Shown in pieces: positions 20,009-27,283 of a stretch of DNA of 64,000 nt. Within the stretch, counting starts at the first letter, position 1. Each line of letters begins with the position of its first letter. The DNA lies in contig NZ_CP126980.1 of NCBI RefSeq assembly GCF_030252345.1, positions 829,501 through 893,500 of the forward strand, written 5' to 3'. This DNA comes from Actinoplanes oblitus. Lineage in GTDB: Bacteria > Actinomycetota > Actinomycetes > Mycobacteriales > Micromonosporaceae. The notes beneath the pieces were generated by a model, which was not told where the DNA came from, did no database searches, and saw nothing but the letters and a program-made list of their open reading frames with translations. The translations under genes and the position numbers were made by a program.

Positions 20009-20583
20009 GCGACGGGGGACTGGGCGGGCTGTTCGAGGGCGCCGCCGCGCCCGCCTCGGCGGAGCCCGCGCCGCGGGTGCGCCGGCGGCGCTCGCCGGCC
20101 GCCCGGATCATCGGCAACCTCGTCCTGGTGGCCGCGGCCACAGTGGTCGTGGTGGCCGCCCTGCGGGCCGGCTCGGTGCGCGCTCCACTGCTGCTGGTGG
20201 TCGCCCTGATCGCCGGGTTGCGGCTGGTCACCATCGCGGCCGCGGCGGTCCGCCCGCCGAAACCCGGCAAGGGCGGTGCCGGGGCCGGCGGCGCCTCGGC
20301 CCGGGCCACCGACTCGCTGCGGGCCACCGTGCGCCGGTGGGAGAAGACACTCGACAAGGCGCACTCCGACCCGGACACCTATGCGCGTAACGTTCTGCCG
20401 GTGCTCGGCGAGCTCGCCGACGAGCGGCTGCGGCTGCGGCACGGCCTGACCCGGTCCACCGACCCGCGTCGCGCCCGGGAACTGCTCGGCGAGCCGGCCT
20501 GGGCGGTACTGTCCGACTCCGGTCGGCACGGGTTGAAGACGCGGGACCTGGAGACGTACGTACAAGCGATGGAACGACTGTGA
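20005..20583 (+). CDS. Conserved membrane protein of MoxR operon
   Basis: Function unknown. A 192-residue protein with an Ala/Arg-rich N-terminus, two hydrophobic spans (about 34-53 and 57-75) and a soluble C-terminal half rich in charged helices (LRATVRRWEKTLDKAHSDPD). The start overlaps the upstream DUF4129 stop by 4 bp, and the MoxR gene begins 13 bp after its stop. It is therefore almost certainly co-translated with a MoxR/DUF58 complex at the membrane. Confidence 0.75.
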   Translation: MSDGGLGGLFEGAAAPASAEPAPRVRRRRSPAARIIGNLVLVAAATVVVVAALRAGSVRAPLLLVVALIAGLRLVTIAAAAVRPPKPGKGGAGAGGASARATDSLRATVRRWEKTLDKAHSDPDTYARNVLPVLGELADERLRLRHGLTRSTDPRRARELLGEPAWAVLSDSGRHGLKTRDLETYVQAMERL

Positions 20584-20596
20584 GAAAGGTGCGCCG

Positions 20597-21598
20597 GTGA
20601 CGCAGCAAGGCGTGCAGGCTCTTCCCCCGTACGAGGTGGGGCGGCTGGCCGGCGCGGTCCTCGACGCCGTGAACAGCGTCGTGGTCGGCAAGCGGGAGGC
20701 GCTCGAGCTGGTGCTGGCCGGCATCCTGGCCGGCGGGCACGTCCTGCTGGAGGACCTGCCCGGCCTGGGCAAGACGCTTACCGCGCGCTCCTTCGCCCAG
20801 GCGCTCGGGCTCGACTTCCGGCGTCTGCAGTTCACCCCCGACCTGCTGCCCGCCGACGTCACCGGCTCGTTCCTCTACGACCAGCGCAAGGGCGACTTCG
20901 CGTTCCGGGCCGGCCCGGTCTTCACCAACATGCTGCTGGCCGACGAGATCAACCGGACGCCGCCGAAGACCCAGTCCGCCCTGCTCGAGGCGATGCAGGA
21001 GAAACAGGTGTCGGTGGAGGGCGTGACGTACCGCCTGGACCCGCCGTTCCACGTGCTGGCCACCGCCAACCCGATCGAGTACGAGGGCACGTACCCGCTG
21101 CCCGAGGCACAGCTCGACCGGTTCCTGCTCCGGGTGTCGTTCGGCTATCCGACCGCCGAGGAGGAGTGGGAGGTGATGCGCCGCCGGATGTCCCGCCGTC
21201 AGGAGGAGGCGCAGCTCGCCCCGGTGGTCGACGCCCGGACGCTGCAGGTCATGCAGGCCGCGCTGGAGTCGGTGACGGTCGAGGACTCGATCGGCCGGTA
21301 CATCGTGTCGCTGGCCGCGGCCACCCGCGAGCACAGCGCGGTGCTGGTCGGCTCGTCCCCGCGTGGCTCGCTCGCGCTGCTCCTGCTGGCCCGGGCCCGG
21401 GCGGCGATGTCCGGCCGGGACTACGTGGTGCCGGAGGACGTGAAGGACGTCGCGGTGCCGGCCCTGGCCCACCGGATCACGCTGCGCCCGGAGATGTGGC
21501 TGCGCCAGGTGAACCCGGCGTTCGTGGTGCAGGAGGTGCTCAGCGCGGTGCCGGCCCCGGCCAGCGGGGCGCTTCCCACGTACGCGCGGCATGACTGA
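20597..21598 (+). CDS. moxR: MoxR-family AAA+ ATPase
   Basis: A 333-residue AAA+ ATPase thought to act as a chaperone in assembling or activating envelope or redox complexes. Walker A is DLPGLGKTLTAR (about 51-62); Walker B and the adjacent conserved stretch are LLADEINRTPPKTQSALLEA (about 113-132). Sensor and arginine-finger segments follow (ATANPIEYEGTYPLPEAQLD). The GTG start has AAAGG about 9 nt upstream. The stop lies inside the DUF58 gene (8-bp overlap), the classic MoxR-DUF58 pairing. Confidence 0.93.
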   Translation: MTQQGVQALPPYEVGRLAGAVLDAVNSVVVGKREALELVLAGILAGGHVLLEDLPGLGKTLTARSFAQALGLDFRRLQFTPDLLPADVTGSFLYDQRKGDFAFRAGPVFTNMLLADEINRTPPKTQSALLEAMQEKQVSVEGVTYRLDPPFHVLATANPIEYEGTYPLPEAQLDRFLLRVSFGYPTAEEEWEVMRRRMSRRQEEAQLAPVVDARTLQVMQAALESVTVEDSIGRYIVSLAAATREHSAVLVGSSPRGSLALLLLARARAAMSGRDYVVPEDVKDVAVPALAHRITLRPEMWLRQVNPAFVVQEVLSAVPAPASGALPTYARHD

Positions 21599-22895
21599 AC
21601 CTGTCGCTCCGAGCTGGGCGCCGACCCGGGCGCTCGGCCGCTCGGTGCTGCTCACCGGGCTGCTCCTGCTGCTCGGCGTGGCGCTGGGCCGGGTCGACCT
21701 GGTCCTGCTGGCCGCTCCGTTCGCGATCGGCGCGGCGCTGAACCTGCGCCGGATGCCGCAGGCGGTGCCCGAGGTGACCATCACCGCCGACGAGGCCCAC
21801 CTGGTCGAGGGCGGCGCGGTGCAGGCCGGCCTGACCGTGGCCAACCCGGACGCCCTCGGCTACGACCTGGTGGTGGTCCGCACCAAGACCTCACCGTGGC
21901 TGCGCCTGCAACACGCCGACCGGCCGTTCGCGATCACCGTCCCGTCCGACGGCTGGGCCGCGATCGACCTGCCCGGCGAGGCGCTGCGCTGGGGCCGGCA
22001 GGACGTCGGACCGGCCGCCGCGGCGGCGGCCGCCTGCGGTGGGCTGCTGTCCTGCCGCCCGGTGGTCACCCCGGCGCACGGCGTCCGGGTCTACCCGGTC
22101 ACCGAGCCGTTCAAGGCCACCGAGTCGATGCCGGCCGCCGCCGGCCTGGTCGGCGCGCACCGCTCGCGGCGGCTCGGCGAGGGCGGCGAGCTGGCCGGCG
22201 TGCGGCAGTTCGCGCCCGGCGACCGGCTGCGCCGCATCGACTGGCGGGTGTCGCTGCGCACCCGGGACCTGCACGTCGCGTCCACCCTCTCGGACCGGGA
22301 CGCCGAGGTGCTGCTGCTGCTCGACCTGCTCGGCGAGGTGGGCCTCTCCGGCGGGGTGGGCGGCACGTCGTCGGTGCTGGACACCACGGTCCGGGCCGCC
22401 GCCGCGATCAGCGAGCACTACCTGCACCGCGGCGACCGGGTGTCGTTGCTGGAGTACGGCGCCACCGCCCGCCGGCTGCGCGCCGCGTCCGGCCGCCGGC
22501 AGTACCTGACGGTGCTGGAGTGGCTGCTCGACGTCCACGCCGACCCGGTCGACGAGGAGTACGAACCGGCGCTCGGCTCGCACCAGATCTCCACCTCCGC
22601 GCTGGTCGTGGTGCTCACCCCGCTGATCGACCCGCGCGCCGCCGACATGCTGGCCCAGCTCACCCAGGCCGGCCGGTTCGTGGTCGCCGTGGACACGCTG
22701 CCGGCCGACGCCGCCCCGCCGGTCCGCAACCAGTGGAGCCCGCTGGGCACCCGGCTGTGGCGGATCGAGCGGGAAAATGTGCTGGGCCGGCTCCGCGAGC
22801 ACGGCGTGCCGGTGGTGTCCTGGGCCGGCGCCGGCAGCCTGGATCTGGTGCTGCGCGACGTGGCCCGGATGGCTGCCGCGCCGAGGGGGCGATGA
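21591..22895 (+). CDS. DUF58 domain protein
   Basis: A 434-residue membrane protein. Two hydrophobic segments at the N-terminus (about 16-47, LLTGLLLLLGVAL...VLLAAPFAIGAALN) are followed by a beta-rich part and the DUF58 signature FAPGDRLRRIDWRVSLRTRD (about 203-222). A von Willebrand A-like fold includes LLLLDLLGEVG. Such proteins are the usual partners of MoxR ATPases. It overlaps moxR by 8 bp and is followed by another membrane gene one base after its stop. Confidence 0.9.
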   Translation: MTEPVAPSWAPTRALGRSVLLTGLLLLLGVALGRVDLVLLAAPFAIGAALNLRRMPQAVPEVTITADEAHLVEGGAVQAGLTVANPDALGYDLVVVRTKTSPWLRLQHADRPFAITVPSDGWAAIDLPGEALRWGRQDVGPAAAAAAACGGLLSCRPVVTPAHGVRVYPVTEPFKATESMPAAAGLVGAHRSRRLGEGGELAGVRQFAPGDRLRRIDWRVSLRTRDLHVASTLSDRDAEVLLLLDLLGEVGLSGGVGGTSSVLDTTVRAAAAISEHYLHRGDRVSLLEYGATARRLRAASGRRQYLTVLEWLLDVHADPVDEEYEPALGSHQISTSALVVVLTPLIDPRAADMLAQLTQAGRFVVAVDTLPADAAPPVRNQWSPLGTRLWRIERENVLGRLREHGVPVVSWAGAGSLDLVLRDVARMAAAPRGR

Positions 22896-22896
22896 C

Positions 22897-23460
22897 GTGC
22901 TGGCGACGCTGCTGCACCGGCTCGGCCGGATCCCGACGCTGGTTCGCCGGGCCACCGTGCTGCCGTTCCTGGTCCGCTGCGGGGTCGCGCTCTGCGGCCT
23001 GCTGGCCACCGCGGTCGCCTGGCCCACCGAGCTGCTGGCCAGCCAGTTCGTGCTGCTGCCGCTGGCGGTGGCGATCTGGCCGGCGGTCGCGCCGCGCGGC
23101 CGGGGCGCCAGCTTCGCCGCGCTGCTGACGGTGGGCGGCTGGATCGTCGACACCGCGGGGTACGACTCCCGGATCGCGCTGTGGCGGGTGCTGTCCCTGG
23201 CCACCCTGCTCTATCTCGGTCACACGCTCACCGCTCTGGCCGCCGTTCTGCCCTCCGACGCGGTGGTCAACCTGGACGTGCCCGGTCTCTGGCTGGGCCG
23301 GGCGCTGATCGTGGTGCTGATCTCCGCGGTGTTGACGGTGCTCGCTCTCGGGCTCACCGAGGACCTTGGGGGTGAAGCGTTCCAATTGGCCACACTGGTC
23401 GGATTGGCTGCTGCGACGGGTGTGACGATTCTTTTGGTTCGCCTTACCAGGAGAAGTTGA
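22897..23460 (+). CDS. Four- to five-span membrane protein
   Basis: Function unknown. A 187-residue, strongly hydrophobic protein with spans around residues 25-45, 46-62, 68-84, 93-110, 130-152 and 160-182; the exact count is uncertain. The GTG at 22897 begins one base after the DUF58 stop and has GAGGGGGC about 6 nt upstream, so it belongs to the MoxR operon. It ends 98 bp before the ndh start. No transglutaminase-like gene follows, although that gene usually completes such operons. Confidence 0.72.
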   Translation: MLATLLHRLGRIPTLVRRATVLPFLVRCGVALCGLLATAVAWPTELLASQFVLLPLAVAIWPAVAPRGRGASFAALLTVGGWIVDTAGYDSRIALWRVLSLATLLYLGHTLTALAAVLPSDAVVNLDVPGLWLGRALIVVLISAVLTVLALGLTEDLGGEAFQLATLVGLAAATGVTILLVRLTRRS

Positions 23461-23546
23461 ATTCCGGGGAGTTTATGTGGCCTTCGACACTTGACTTTCA
23501 AGGTTGCGATGGTCACAGAACGACGCATGAACTGCCCGTCGCGCGC

Positions 23547-23552
23547 GAGAAT
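23547..23552 (+). promoter_or_regulatory. Putative leaderless promoter -10 of ndh
   Basis: GAGAAT, matching TATAAT at four positions, lies exactly 6 nt before the GTG start of ndh. No -35 is recognisable at the usual distance. Confidence 0.4.
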
Positions 23553-23558
23553 AGGGGC

Positions 23559-24929
23559 GTGAATCCGCCGCGCATAGTCGTCGTAGGTGCAGGTCATGTC
23601 GGGCTGTACACGGCCCTACGCCTGTCCAAGAAGCTGAACCGGAACCACGCCGAGGTCGTTGTCATCGACCCCGTGCCGCACATGACCTATCAGCCGTTCC
23701 TGCCCGAGGCAGCGGCCGGTAGCATCTCGCCGCGCCACGCCGTTGTGCCGCTGCGCCGTGAGCTGAAGAAGTGTCGCATCGTCTCCGGTGAGGTCACGAA
23801 GGTCGAGCACGCTCGCAAGACCGTGACCATCCAGCCGATCGACGGCCCCTCCTACGAGATGGCCTACGACCACATCGTGGTGGCGCCCGGCTCCGTCTCG
23901 CGGACTCTCCCGATCCCCGGCCTCAGCGAGATCGGTATCGGTCTCAAGACCATCGGTGAGGCCATCTACCTGCGTAACCACATCCTCGACCGGCTCGACG
24001 TCGCCGCCGTGACGCCGGACCCCGAGGTGCGCAAGGCCTCGCTGAACTTCGTCTTCGTCGGTGGTGGCTTCGCCGGCATCGAGGCGCTCGCCGAGATGCA
24101 GGACGTGGTCGCCGACGCGCTGAAGTACTACCCGGAGCTGGACCCCAAGGAGGTCCACTTCATCCTGGTCGAGGCGACCAACCGGATCCTGCCCGAGGTC
24201 GGCCCGGAGATGGGCGCCTACGCCGCCCGTCAGCTCGCCGCCCGCGGCATCGACCTGCGCCTGGACACCTTCCTCAACTCGTGTGTCGACGGCCAGATCG
24301 AGCTCTCCGACGGTGACTCGTTCCGCGCCGAGACCCTGGTCTGGACGGCCGGCGTCAAGCCGTCCCCGATGCTGCAGCAGACCGACCTGCCGCTCGGCCC
24401 GCGCGGGCACGTCAACTGCCTGCCCACCCTGCAGGTCGCCACGCTGGAGGGCGAGGTGCTCGACGGCGCCTGGGCCGCCGGTGACTGCGCGCAGGTCCCC
24501 GACCTGACCAACCCGGGTGGCTGGTGCTCGCCGAGCGCCCAGCACGCGGTGCGGCAGGCCAAGGTGCTCGCCGACAACATCCGTCAGGTCGTCCTCGGCG
24601 GCGCCCCGGTGGAGTACCGGCACAAGCACGTCGGTGGCGTCGCCGGCCTGGGCATCAACAAGGGTGTCGCGCACGTCTACGGCATCAAGGTCAAGGGCTA
24701 CCCGGCGTGGCTGATGCACCGCTTCTACCACGTCAGCCGGATCCCGTCGTTCAACCGCAAGGTGCGGGTGCTCGCCGACTGGGTGCTGGCCTTCGTGCTC
24801 AAGCGGGAGACCGTGGCGCTCGGCCAGCTGCACGCGCCGCGTGAGGAGTTCCTCGAGGTGACCCCGCCGGTGGCGCCGAAGCCCAAGGCGGAGGAGAAGT
24901 CGGCCGACAAGGTCGGCTCCACCCGCTGA
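23559..24929 (+). CDS. ndh: Type II NADH:quinone oxidoreductase
   Basis: Peripheral-membrane FAD enzyme that passes electrons from NADH to menaquinone without pumping protons. It has 456 residues. The FAD-binding Rossmann motif is IVVVGAGHVGLYTALRL at the N-terminus; the NADH-binding motif is FVFVGGGFAGIEALAEM (about 163-179). The second FAD contact is AAGDCAQVPD, and the quinone-site pattern is SAQHAVRQAKVLADNI. A C-terminal amphipathic stretch would dock it to the membrane. The GTG at 23559 follows GAGAAT by 6 nt, so it is probably leaderless. The frame extends upstream to 23457 but overlaps the previous gene there. Confidence 0.95.
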   Translation: MNPPRIVVVGAGHVGLYTALRLSKKLNRNHAEVVVIDPVPHMTYQPFLPEAAAGSISPRHAVVPLRRELKKCRIVSGEVTKVEHARKTVTIQPIDGPSYEMAYDHIVVAPGSVSRTLPIPGLSEIGIGLKTIGEAIYLRNHILDRLDVAAVTPDPEVRKASLNFVFVGGGFAGIEALAEMQDVVADALKYYPELDPKEVHFILVEATNRILPEVGPEMGAYAARQLAARGIDLRLDTFLNSCVDGQIELSDGDSFRAETLVWTAGVKPSPMLQQTDLPLGPRGHVNCLPTLQVATLEGEVLDGAWAAGDCAQVPDLTNPGGWCSPSAQHAVRQAKVLADNIRQVVLGGAPVEYRHKHVGGVAGLGINKGVAHVYGIKVKGYPAWLMHRFYHVSRIPSFNRKVRVLADWVLAFVLKRETVALGQLHAPREEFLEVTPPVAPKPKAEEKSADKVGSTR

Positions 24930-24934
24930 CCGAC

Positions 24935-24951
24935 GGCCCTTTCCGGGCCGG
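24935..24951 (+). terminator. Short hairpin after ndh
   Basis: CGGCCC-TTTCC-GGGCCG, a 6-bp GC stem starting 6 nt after the ndh stop. Weak on its own. Confidence 0.4.
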
Positions 24952-24988
24952 CAGCAAGGCCGTTCCCCATCACCCGGGCGGCACCAGC

Positions 24989-24994
24989 TACGGT
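24989..24994 (+). promoter_or_regulatory. Putative -10 of tRNA-Leu
   Basis: TACGGT, a TANNNT hexamer ending 12 nt before the mature tRNA 5' end, would give a short 5' leader for RNase P to remove. Confidence 0.4.
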
Positions 24995-25006
24995 GTTCGC
25001 AGGCCC

Positions 25007-25089
25007 GCCCGGGTGGTGGAATGGCAGACACGGCCGCCTTAAAAGCGGCTGCCCTCACAGGCGTGCGGGTTCGAGACCCGCCCCGGGCA
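25007..25089 (+). tRNA. tRNA-Leu (anticodon UAA), bldA-like
   Basis: The 83-nt cloverleaf is complete. Acceptor arms GCCCGGG (25007-25013) and CCCGGGC (25082-25088), discriminator A at 25089, anticodon stem GCCGC/GCGGC (25033-25037/25045-25049) with loop CTTAAAA and anticodon TAA at 25040-25042. There is a class II variable arm, and the T arm is GCGGG-TTCGAGA-CCCGC. CCA is not encoded. It reads UUA, the rarest leucine codon in such genomes, and resembles Streptomyces bldA in the D arm (GTGGAATGGCAGACAC) and variable arm. It may therefore limit translation of TTA-containing genes; that role is inferred from Streptomyces. Confidence 0.97.
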
Positions 25090-25098
25090 CAGATAACG

Positions 25099-25136
25099 AA
25101 GCGGTCGCGACGTGATGTCGCGGCCGCTTGGCTTTT
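25099..25136 (+). terminator. Rho-independent terminator of tRNA-Leu
   Basis: A 13-bp stem (25099-25111 with 25117-25129, one G-U type mismatch, 5-nt loop) is followed by GGCTTTTG, a textbook intrinsic terminator 9 nt after the tRNA. Confidence 0.85.
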
Positions 25137-25301
25137 GTGGGCGTTTGTGCTCGCCCGGATACCACCGCCTGTCCGGTCGCACCCATGACACCTGTCATTT
25201 TCAGCCTGCTCACAGCTTCACCGAGCGGCAGTCCGCGCGTACAGCGCTTACCCTGGAGCTACAGGCATTGTTGTGCCGAACCTCAAGGGAGGCTGGACAC
25301 A

Positions 25302-26183
25302 GTGAAGACTTCTAACCCGGTGCTCTCGCGCCTCGGCCAGGCGGCCGAGCGGGAGCGGACGGCCGGGTACGGGCCATCTGGGCCGGCCGGGCACGCGGGT
25401 TACGGTCAGCCGGGTTACGGTGCGCCGGGCTACGGTCAGCCGGCCTACGGTGCGCCGGGCTACGGCCAGCCGTACCCGACCGCTGATGGCTACGCCGCCG
25501 CCCCGCCCTCCGTGCAGCCGATGACCATCGACGACGTCGTCGTCAAGACGGTCACCCTGCTGGGCATCACCGGCATCACCGCGATCGCCGCGTGGAACCT
25601 GATCCCGACGGAGCTGACCGGCATCGCGTGGATCGGCGCCGCCATGGTCGGCGTCGTGCTCGGCATGGTCATCTCGTTCATGCGGGTCGCCAACCCGGCG
25701 CTGGTCATCGCGTACGCGGTGGTCGAGGGCGTCTTCGTCGGCATGGTCAGCAAGGCGTTCGAGACGATCTTCGGCTACGAGGGCATCGTCCTGCAGGCGG
25801 TGGTCGCCACCTTCGGCGTCTTCTTCCTGATGGCGGCGCTCTACCGAGCCCGGGTCATCCGCGCCACGCCGAAATTCCAGCGCATCATGATCTCGGTGAT
25901 GGCCGGCCTGTTCGCGGTCATGCTGATCAACTTCGTGCTGTACCTGTTCGGCGTCAACACCGGCCTGCGCGACAACGGCCCGCTCGGCTACGCCTTCAGC
26001 CTGGTCTGCATCGTCGTCGCCTCGCTGAGCTTCATCCTGAACTTCAACGAGATCGAGGAGGGCGTCCGCGCCGGCCTGCCGCGGCGCTACTCGTGGACCG
26101 CGGCCTTCGGCATCCTGGTCGGCCTGGTCTGGCTCTACATCGAGATCCTGCGCCTGCTCAGCTATCTCCAGGGCGACGACTGA
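25302..26183 (+). CDS. Bax inhibitor-1/YccA family membrane protein
   Basis: A 293-residue polytopic protein. The N-terminal cytoplasmic tail (about 20-65) is built of GYG[QA]P repeats (GYGQPGYGAPGYGQPAYGAP), and seven membrane spans follow from about residue 78. The first ones are VKTVTLLGITGITAIAAW, GIAWIGAAMVGVVLGMVI and PALVIAYAVVEGVFVGMV. The family is pH-sensitive and Ca-leak-like in characterised members; the role here is unknown. The GTG at 25302 is chosen for AGGGAGG 9 nt upstream; a longer frame begins at 25128. Two near-identical hairpins terminate it. Confidence 0.88.
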   Translation: MKTSNPVLSRLGQAAERERTAGYGPSGPAGHAGYGQPGYGAPGYGQPAYGAPGYGQPYPTADGYAAAPPSVQPMTIDDVVVKTVTLLGITGITAIAAWNLIPTELTGIAWIGAAMVGVVLGMVISFMRVANPALVIAYAVVEGVFVGMVSKAFETIFGYEGIVLQAVVATFGVFFLMAALYRARVIRATPKFQRIMISVMAGLFAVMLINFVLYLFGVNTGLRDNGPLGYAFSLVCIVVASLSFILNFNEIEEGVRAGLPRRYSWTAAFGILVGLVWLYIEILRLLSYLQGDD

Positions 26184-26208
26184 CGGTTCGTCAGCAGCCG
26201 CCACCGGG

Positions 26209-26241
26209 ACGCCCGGCCCGCCTCTTCCGCGGTCCGGGCGT
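26209..26241 (+). terminator. Terminator hairpin 1 after Bax-inhibitor gene
   Basis: Arms 26209-26221 and 26229-26241 (13 bp, one mismatch) with a 7-nt loop, 25 nt after the stop codon. Confidence 0.7.
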
Positions 26242-26252
26242 TGCCCACCACC

Positions 26253-26283
26253 GACGCCCGGCCCGCCTCGCGGTCCGGGCGTC
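26253..26283 (+). terminator. Terminator hairpin 2, duplicate of the first
   Basis: Arms 26253-26266 and 26270-26283 (14 bp, one mismatch, 3-nt loop), followed by ACCCTTTGCG. Both arms repeat the sequence of the preceding hairpin, so this is a tandem duplicated terminator. Confidence 0.75.
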
Positions 26284-26636
26284 ACCCTTTGCGCCTTTCC
26301 GCGGTTCCCGTTTTCGCATGCCTTTTCCCGGCTGACGCGGCGCGCGTCACCGATTCGGGTCGCTACGGCATGTCCGGTGCTCCTCTCCCGGAATGCGCTT
26401 TTCCCGACCGCCCGTCGATTTCCTCCGGAAAGCGTCCCGATTAGCCCACGGATCGCATTCCGCAAAACAATTTCCGGTACGCCGGGAAAACGGTGGTCGC
26501 CTCGCCACCCGGCCACCGCCGGTAAGAACAACGCTGCCGGCTCGCCGGGGATGCGCGGGGCGCCCGGCTCGCCCCGGACCGGGCGGGCGTCGCGTCCAGG
26601 GACGGGCGGAGCGCGGGCCGGTGCCGGGGCGGCGGG
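26284..26636. other. Intergenic stretch, AT-richer at its left end
   Basis: No gene supported. 26284-26510 is visibly less GC-rich than its surroundings, with several runs such as TTTTCCCG and CAAAACAATTTCC, and no reading frame with actinobacterial codon use. It could hold a small RNA or be decayed sequence. The right end is GC-rich and leads into the promoter of the next gene. Confidence 0.4.
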
Positions 26637-26642
26637 TAGGCT
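26637..26642 (+). promoter_or_regulatory. Putative leaderless promoter -10
   Basis: TAGGCT lies exactly 6 nt before the GTG at 26649, and no Shine-Dalgarno is present. Confidence 0.5.
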
Positions 26643-26648
26643 CGCCGG

Positions 26649-26954
26649 GTGTCCGAGTTCGCGACCTCCGTCGAGCGGCTTCTGACCCAGGTGCGGCACT
26701 GGGAGGAGCGGCGCTGGGCGGCATCCGCCGGTGCCGGCAGCAAGGGCGACCTGGCCCATCGGCTGGTGCAGCGCCTGGCCGACCTGGGTGCCGAGGCGGA
26801 GGGACGATCGGCGCGCGCGGTGCCGCGGCTTCCGGACCTGGTGCTGCCCGACCAGTTGCGGGTCGTCGCCGATGACATCGTCACCGCCGGGCCTTCCGCC
26901 GACCTGCTGACCCGCGCCACCACCGCCGTCGACGAGACCCGTCAGCTGCTCTGA
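26649..26954 (+). CDS. Small conserved-looking hypothetical protein
   Basis: Function unknown. A 101-residue, largely helical and charged protein (VERLLTQVRHWEERRWAAS ... VVADDIVTAGPSADLLTRAT), without membrane span or signal peptide. Third codon positions are strongly GC, supporting a real gene. The GTG follows TAGGCT by 6 nt, so a leaderless transcript is likely. It stands alone between the Bax-inhibitor gene and the convergent thiolase. Confidence 0.65.
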   Translation: MSEFATSVERLLTQVRHWEERRWAASAGAGSKGDLAHRLVQRLADLGAEAEGRSARAVPRLPDLVLPDQLRVVADDIVTAGPSADLLTRATTAVDETRQLL

Positions 26955-27030
26955 GGGGGCCGCTGGTGGCTGCGAGGGGCTGGGTTGGGGCGTCGTCCCG
27001 CCCTCGACCGGTGGGAGCCGGCTGACTCGC

Positions 27031-27153
27031 GGAGGGGCCGGCCGTCAGGCTGCCCGGCTCGGTCACCAGTGGAGGGGCCGGGCCGCCCAGGGTGCCCTGT
27101 TCGGTCACGCGCGGTGGGACCAGGCCGCCAGGGTGCCCGGCTCGGTCACCCGC
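27031..27153. repeat. Three imperfect ~41-bp tandem repeats
   Basis: Copies at about 27031-27070, 27071-27112 and 27113-27153 share the pattern GGxGGGxCCxGGCCGxC, then AGGxTGCCC, then TCGGTCAC. They differ by scattered substitutions and 1-2 nt indels. They lie in the 329-bp gap 26955-27283 between convergent genes; apart from the thiolase terminator nothing else is seen in that gap. Confidence 0.7.
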
Positions 27154-27215
27154 GGCGGACGTGCCGGCGAAGGGCCGGGCGACCGGCGTACCGAAAGTGG
27201 GTCAGGGAGACGAAG

Positions 27216-27243
27216 CGGGCCCGGCGCGCAGACGCCGGGCCCG
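27216..27243 (-). terminator. Terminator of thiolase gene
   Basis: A perfect 11-bp inverted repeat (27216-27226 with 27233-27243, 6-nt loop) lies 40 nt beyond the thiolase stop on the minus strand. Confidence 0.7.
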
Positions 27244-27283
27244 GAGTGGTCGCTGCCGACCGGGTGTGAAACGACCTGACGGG

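Noticed and set aside
23491..23519. TTGACT as a -35 for ndh
   Set aside because: No acceptable -10 at 16-18 nt; the GAGAAT close to the GTG fits better but not with this -35.
26985..27269. 94-codon frame in the gap before the thiolase
   Set aside because: Encoded by the imperfect tandem repeats; no start signal and no coding bias.
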